This document shows, in pieces, positions 5,355-8,425 of a stretch of 8,425 bases of DNA; the first letter of the stretch is position 1, and each line of letters opens with the position of its first letter. The stretch comes from Verrucomicrobiota bacterium (GTDB taxonomy: Bacteria > Verrucomicrobiota > Verrucomicrobiia > Chthoniobacterales > UBA10450). The stretch spans positions 1 through 8,425 of the forward strand of contig QHOQ01000222.1 of assembly GCA_003219355.1 (NCBI GenBank), written 5' to 3'. The notes under the pieces are model-generated. The model was not told where the DNA came from, did not search any database, and saw only the letters and a list, made by a program, of their open reading frames with translations. Both the position numbers and the translations under genes were made by a program.

Positions 5355-6665
5355 ATGAAGGTCGACATCTACGACGTCGCTGTCATCGGCGGCGGGCCTG
5401 CTGGTAGCACTGCAGCCGCGCTGCTGGCGCGCGCCGGGTGGCGCGTGATCATTTTCGAGCGCGAAAAATTTCCACGCTTTCACATCGGCGAATCGCTCTT
5501 GCCTTTTAGCACACAAACATTCGATCGCCTGGGCCTGCGCGAAAAACTTGACCGCACATTTCTGCCGAAATTCGGCGGCGAAATTGTCGCGGCTTGCGGA
5601 ACCAAAGGCGCGAAGTTTTATTTCAAAGACGGTTTTCGTTCGCGTCGCGACCGCGCCTATCAAGTCACTCGCTCCGAATTCGACAAGCTCCTGCTCGATC
5701 ATTCGCGCGAAAACGGCGCTGATGTTCGCGAAAAAACAGACGTGAAGAACATCACTTTCGAAAACGATCGCGCGAAGATCGACATCGAAACGCCCGGTGG
5801 CGCCAGATCGACAATCGAAGCTCGCTATCTGCTCGATTGCAGCGGCCGGCAAACGATGCTCGGCAGCTTTTTCAAAATCAAAAAGACGTACGATCATTTG
5901 CAGAAATTTTCCGTCTTCGCGCATTACGACAATGTCGATCGCGCCGAAGGCATTGACGGCACACTCATCCGCATGGTGCGGGGTCTCGACCGGTGGTTTT
6001 GGATGATTCCCCTAACGACCACTCGCATGAGTATCGGCGTGGTAATGGACACGGCCACATTTCGCGCGATGAAACTTTCGCCGGAAACGGCGCTTGAAAA
6101 ATGCATCGATGAACAGCCGATGGTGGTCGAGCGAATGAAAAGAGCTGTGCGCGTCTCGCCGGTTTATTCTGCCGGCGATTATTCGTATCGGAACACGAAA
6201 CTTTTTGGCGACCGGTGGCTGCTCGTGGGTGACGCCGCCGGATTTATCGATCCAGTTTTCAGCAGCGGTGTTTTTTTGGCGATCATGTCCGCCGAAAAGG
6301 CCGCTGACACGTTGGACAAGGTTTTGCGCGACGAATCGCACAAGCGTCGCCTTTTCAGAACGTACGGGCGCACTGTCAATTACATTATGGACATCTATCT
6401 CACGTTCGTGAACGCGTGGTATCGCCGTGGCAAAGAATTCGTCGAAGTGTTTCTTAATCCTACCGACACGATGCAAATCGCGGCCGCCGTCAACGCCGTG
6501 CTCGCGGGCAACGAAGGAAAGAGTCTCGCCATTAAGTGGCGCATGTGGTTGTTTTACTTTTTTGTGAATACGCAACGTTTCTTCGCGCTCTCACCGCGGC
6601 TCTCGCTTGTCCCGAAAAAGGAAACGTCGCCGAGTCGGCCCGAACGGGTCGGCGCGATTCTCTAA
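5355..6665 (+). CDS. FAD-dependent oxidoreductase, flavin-dependent halogenase-like
   Basis: A 436-residue flavoprotein of the tryptophan-halogenase/geranylgeranyl-reductase superfamily. The N-terminal Rossmann fold gives VAVIGGGPAGSTAA (Gly12, Gly14, Gly17) and the ribose-binding acidic residue Glu35 in IIFERE. GESLLP follows at 45-50, then RTFLPKFGG, where Lys72 sits at the place of the halogenase catalytic Lys. WFWMIP at 214-219 fits the WxWxIP halogenase signature, and VGDAAGFIDPVFSSG (291-305) combines the second FAD motif with the FxxPxxSxG pattern. The C-terminal third (about 330-436) is basic and aromatic-rich, with a hydrophobic stretch near 396-411 that may contact membranes or a lipid-like substrate. 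It is the first gene of a plus-strand operon with a small lipoprotein (5-base gap) and an MMPL exporter. The enzyme could be a halogenase, or a non-halogenating monooxygenase or dehydrogenase, of an aryl-polyene, flexirubin or resorcinol-type pathway. The ATG at 5355 has only a weak upstream TAGGT. Confidence 0.85.
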   Translation: MKVDIYDVAVIGGGPAGSTAAALLARAGWRVIIFEREKFPRFHIGESLLPFSTQTFDRLGLREKLDRTFLPKFGGEIVAACGTKGAKFYFKDGFRSRRDRAYQVTRSEFDKLLLDHSRENGADVREKTDVKNITFENDRAKIDIETPGGARSTIEARYLLDCSGRQTMLGSFFKIKKTYDHLQKFSVFAHYDNVDRAEGIDGTLIRMVRGLDRWFWMIPLTTTRMSIGVVMDTATFRAMKLSPETALEKCIDEQPMVVERMKRAVRVSPVYSAGDYSYRNTKLFGDRWLLVGDAAGFIDPVFSSGVFLAIMSAEKAADTLDKVLRDESHKRRLFRTYGRTVNYIMDIYLTFVNAWYRRGKEFVEVFLNPTDTMQIAAAVNAVLAGNEGKSLAIKWRMWLFYFFVNTQRFFALSPRLSLVPKKETSPSRPERVGAIL

Positions 6666-6670
6666 GCGCA

Positions 6671-7093
6671 ATGTCGATCTTGCGCGCCGCAGTCATTGCA
6701 CTGGCGACTGTCAATCTAGTGGACTGTGCGACAACCTCGCGCCACCAATTTACCGAGCCGGCAGGTGGTTGGCGGGTTCGCAGCGGACAACTTTTATATC
6801 GCGCGCCGGGAACGACACTCATCGGCGATGTCCTCATTCGTTCTTCAAAAAGTGGCGATTTCGAGCTGACGTTCTCGAAGGGTCCGAGCGTAACGCTTCT
6901 GATGATTCGTCAGGACGCATTCTTCGCCGAAGTTAAAGGGCCGCTCGCGCGAACCGGCTGGTCCGGCCCTACTGATCGAGCACCAAAACAATTGGGAGGC
7001 TGGCTCGGAGCGCGAGACAAATTGATTGGCTCGCAAGATCGACAATCGGTGCGATACGTCGCTGCCAACGAAACTTTTCTGTTTCGTTTTTGA
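6671..7093 (+). CDS. small probable lipoprotein, unrecognised
   Basis: A 140-residue protein whose ATG lies 5 bases after the stop of the halogenase-like gene. The N-terminus MSILRAAVIALATVNLVDC is a short basic start, a hydrophobic core and a Cys19, which looks like a lipoprotein signal, although Asp at -1 is unusual (Gly, Ala or Ser is expected). The rest is a run of alternating hydrophobic and polar strands (GQLLYRAPGTT, IGDVLIRSS, DFELTFS, SVTLLMIRQD, AFFAEVKGPL) with a GWSGP turn and a GGWLGARDKLIG segment, so a mainly beta fold. LolA/LolB-like proteins commonly accompany MMPL exporters in such clusters and a distant relationship is possible, but I do not recognise the family. A frame extension up to 6536 overlaps the preceding gene and is rejected. 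Envelope location and a role in export with the downstream transporter are inferences from context. Confidence 0.7.
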   Translation: MSILRAAVIALATVNLVDCATTSRHQFTEPAGGWRVRSGQLLYRAPGTTLIGDVLIRSSKSGDFELTFSKGPSVTLLMIRQDAFFAEVKGPLARTGWSGPTDRAPKQLGGWLGARDKLIGSQDRQSVRYVAANETFLFRF

Positions 7094-7105
7094 CCTGCCA
7101 GGATT

Positions 7106-7127
7106 GAAACGCGACTATCGGCGTTTC
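7106..7127 (+). other. short hairpin between the lipoprotein and exporter genes
   Basis: GAAACGC (7106-7112) and GCGTTTC (7121-7127) are perfect inverted repeats around an eight-base loop in the 50-base gap. No T tract follows, so it is not a convincing terminator; it could be an mRNA stability or attenuation element, or chance. Confidence 0.3.
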
Positions 7128-7143
7128 GTTCTTGCTACCAAAT

Positions 7144-8425
7144 ATGGGGATCAGTGATGTCATCGCACGAACCGTTACGCAGCGACGTGCGCTCGTTTGG
7201 TGCGGCGTTGGCTGTATCGCAATCCTCGCCACCCAGCTGCGACTTGACTCTGATGTGCTCAACATTTTGCCCGCGAACTTTCGTTCGGTCGCGGGACTAA
7301 AAATTTACGATCGCGAGTTTGAGCAAACCCGGCAGCTCACTTTCGCGCTGGTTTGTGGCCCGGATGATATCGAAAAACTGGAAGAATTCGCGCCGGTATT
7401 CGCCGACAAATTACGGCAACAGTCGTGGTGCACGCGCGTGCTCGCGGGTTCGCCGATGCAGACGCCTGAGGGAATCCGCGATCTTCAATCAATCGCCGTG
7501 CCGTTGCTCTTGAACCTGGAACCGGAAGTTTTCAACGAGACGATGTCGGTCTTGCAGCCGCAAAAAATTCGCGAGCGCCTGCAGCGTTTGCATCAACAGA
7601 TTGAGGCAGGATCGCCCCGACCGGAATTCGAGCTGGCGTTTGATCCGATCGGTCTAATTGGCCCGGCGCTCAAACCTTTTGCGGAGAGCACCGCGATTGA
7701 AGAAGACCAGCCGCTCACCTCCACCGACCGCACGATGCGGGTTTTCCTTGCAGTGACAAACCAGGAATCAATTAGCGCATTCGCGTGCCAGCGTTTGATG
7801 CGTCAGGTAAACGCCTTTCGCGCGAATGCACGGGAAGGGTGGGATGGCGGCCCGTTGGAAATTCTCGTGACCGGACGTTCTGCGTACGTTGCTGAAATCT
7901 CTCTCAGCATGCGCTACGACATTGTCGCAACGTTGCTCGGATCAGTCGTGCTCGTAGGCACCATTTTCTTCATCGGTTTTCATCGATGGCTGCCGTTGCT
8001 CGGTATGGGATTTTCACTCCTGCTCTCATGTCTGGTGGCGCTTACGCTCGGCCTTTTCATTTTTCGACAGCTCAGCATGGTGAGCGTGGGCTTTTGCGCT
8101 ATTCTCGTTGGGCTCGGAGTTGATTTCGCCATCCTCACCTTTGGACGCTATCAGCAAGCGCGGATCGACGGACAATCACATCGTCAAGGCATCGCCACCT
8201 CGGTTGCAAAACTTGGTCGCGCGATTTTTTTTGGCGCACTGACCACTGCGGTCGGATTTCTGGCACTTATCCTGAGTGGATCGATGGGCTTCTCGCAGCT
8301 CGGTGTGCTGATCGCGATCGGCATTTTCTTTGCCGGTTTTTTTATGTGCACGATTTTATTTCTTTTTGTTCGCGAACGGCAGCCCCCACTCCGTCATGAT
8401 TGGGTGTTCGAGATGGTAAAAAAAT
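7144..8425 (+). CDS. RND/MMPL family exporter, partial (runs off the window)
   Basis: The frame is open from ATG at 7144 to the end of the window, giving 427 residues of a larger membrane transporter (full members are about 750-900). A first helix at about 16-32 is followed by DSDVLNILPANFRSV (35-49), the standard MMPL/HpnN-type entry into the first periplasmic domain, which runs to about 255. Then five hydrophobic segments follow at about 259-279, 282-306, 311-332, 359-379 and 384-408. The VGLGVDFAILTFGRYQ segment (322-337) is the family signature of the proton-relay helix, and the Asp327 in GVDF is the likely proton carrier. The second half of the protein lies past 8425. Such transporters move lipids or polyketide-like products, and HpnN-type members move hopanoids. 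In context it probably exports the product made by the halogenase-like enzyme's pathway. No Shine-Dalgarno is evident before the ATG, which lies 50 bases after the lipoprotein gene. Confidence 0.88.
   Translation, partial: MGISDVIARTVTQRRALVWCGVGCIAILATQLRLDSDVLNILPANFRSVAGLKIYDREFEQTRQLTFALVCGPDDIEKLEEFAPVFADKLRQQSWCTRVLAGSPMQTPEGIRDLQSIAVPLLLNLEPEVFNETMSVLQPQKIRERLQRLHQQIEAGSPRPEFELAFDPIGLIGPALKPFAESTAIEEDQPLTSTDRTMRVFLAVTNQESISAFACQRLMRQVNAFRANAREGWDGGPLEILVTGRSAYVAEISLSMRYDIVATLLGSVVLVGTIFFIGFHRWLPLLGMGFSLLLSCLVALTLGLFIFRQLSMVSVGFCAILVGLGVDFAILTFGRYQQARIDGQSHRQGIATSVAKLGRAIFFGALTTAVGFLALILSGSMGFSQLGVLIAIGIFFAGFFMCTILFLFVRERQPPLRHDWVFEMVKK

Noticed and set aside
5346..5924. Minus-strand open frame of 192 codons
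   Set aside because: Antisense shadow of the flavoprotein gene; such shadows arise from its G/C-rich third positions.
6536..6670. Upstream start for the small lipoprotein gene
   Set aside because: It would overlap the flavoprotein by 130 bases and bury the signal peptide 45 residues inside; the ATG at 6671 gives a proper signal sequence.
1..8425. CRISPR array, insertion sequence, integrase, toxin-antitoxin or phage genes
   Set aside because: No regularly spaced repeats, transposase motifs, terminal inverted repeats or mobile-element genes were seen on either strand; the tRNA pair has no adjacent integrase or duplicated 3' end.

Overview
The window looks like a contig from an uncultured Gram-negative bacterium, most probably a soil-type Verrucomicrobiota. 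The basis is a LptF/LptG permease and secreted proteins (so an outer membrane), a pyrophosphate/ATP phosphofructokinase fragment with a GGTIIGTTNRGHF-type N-terminus, a DUF72-DUF2062-carboxypeptidase gene group, and a halogenase-like/lipoprotein/MMPL gene trio of the kind found at aryl-polyene or resorcinol lipid clusters. The lineage is an inference from gene style, not a sequence search.

Left part (1-2554). A 5'- and 3'-truncated phosphofructokinase fragment on + collides at about 219-227 with a 3'-truncated D-alanyl-D-alanine carboxypeptidase gene on -. The carboxypeptidase is the last gene of a tight minus-strand operon that reads DUF72 protein, DUF2062 membrane protein, carboxypeptidase. 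Both converging genes lose homology at the same few bases, so this is a deletion scar or a chimeric join.

Middle (2555-4046). A short intergenic region carries a fragment resembling a widespread dispersed repeat, then an initiator tRNA-Met and a tRNA-Asn on +, followed by a hairpin that could terminate transcripts from both sides. A secreted alpha/beta hydrolase lies on -.

Right-middle (4047-5191). An LptF/LptG-type lipopolysaccharide-transport permease on - is split by a 38-bp imperfect tandem duplication that shifts the frame. Removing one copy restores a normal 368-residue protein. The two mismatches between copies are both synonymous in the gene's frame, which suggests a strain-variant assembly join rather than ordinary mutation.

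Right part (5355-8425). A plus-strand operon contains a FAD-dependent halogenase-like oxidoreductase, a small probable lipoprotein, and an RND/MMPL exporter that runs off the window. Together these look like one end of a lipid or polyene pigment biosynthesis and export cluster. The remaining cluster genes would lie beyond 8425.

The most useful results are the two sequence scars (219-227 and 4136-4211), the initiator tRNA with a non-canonical A29-U41 pair, and the halogenase-like enzyme that keeps all the halogenase signature motifs.
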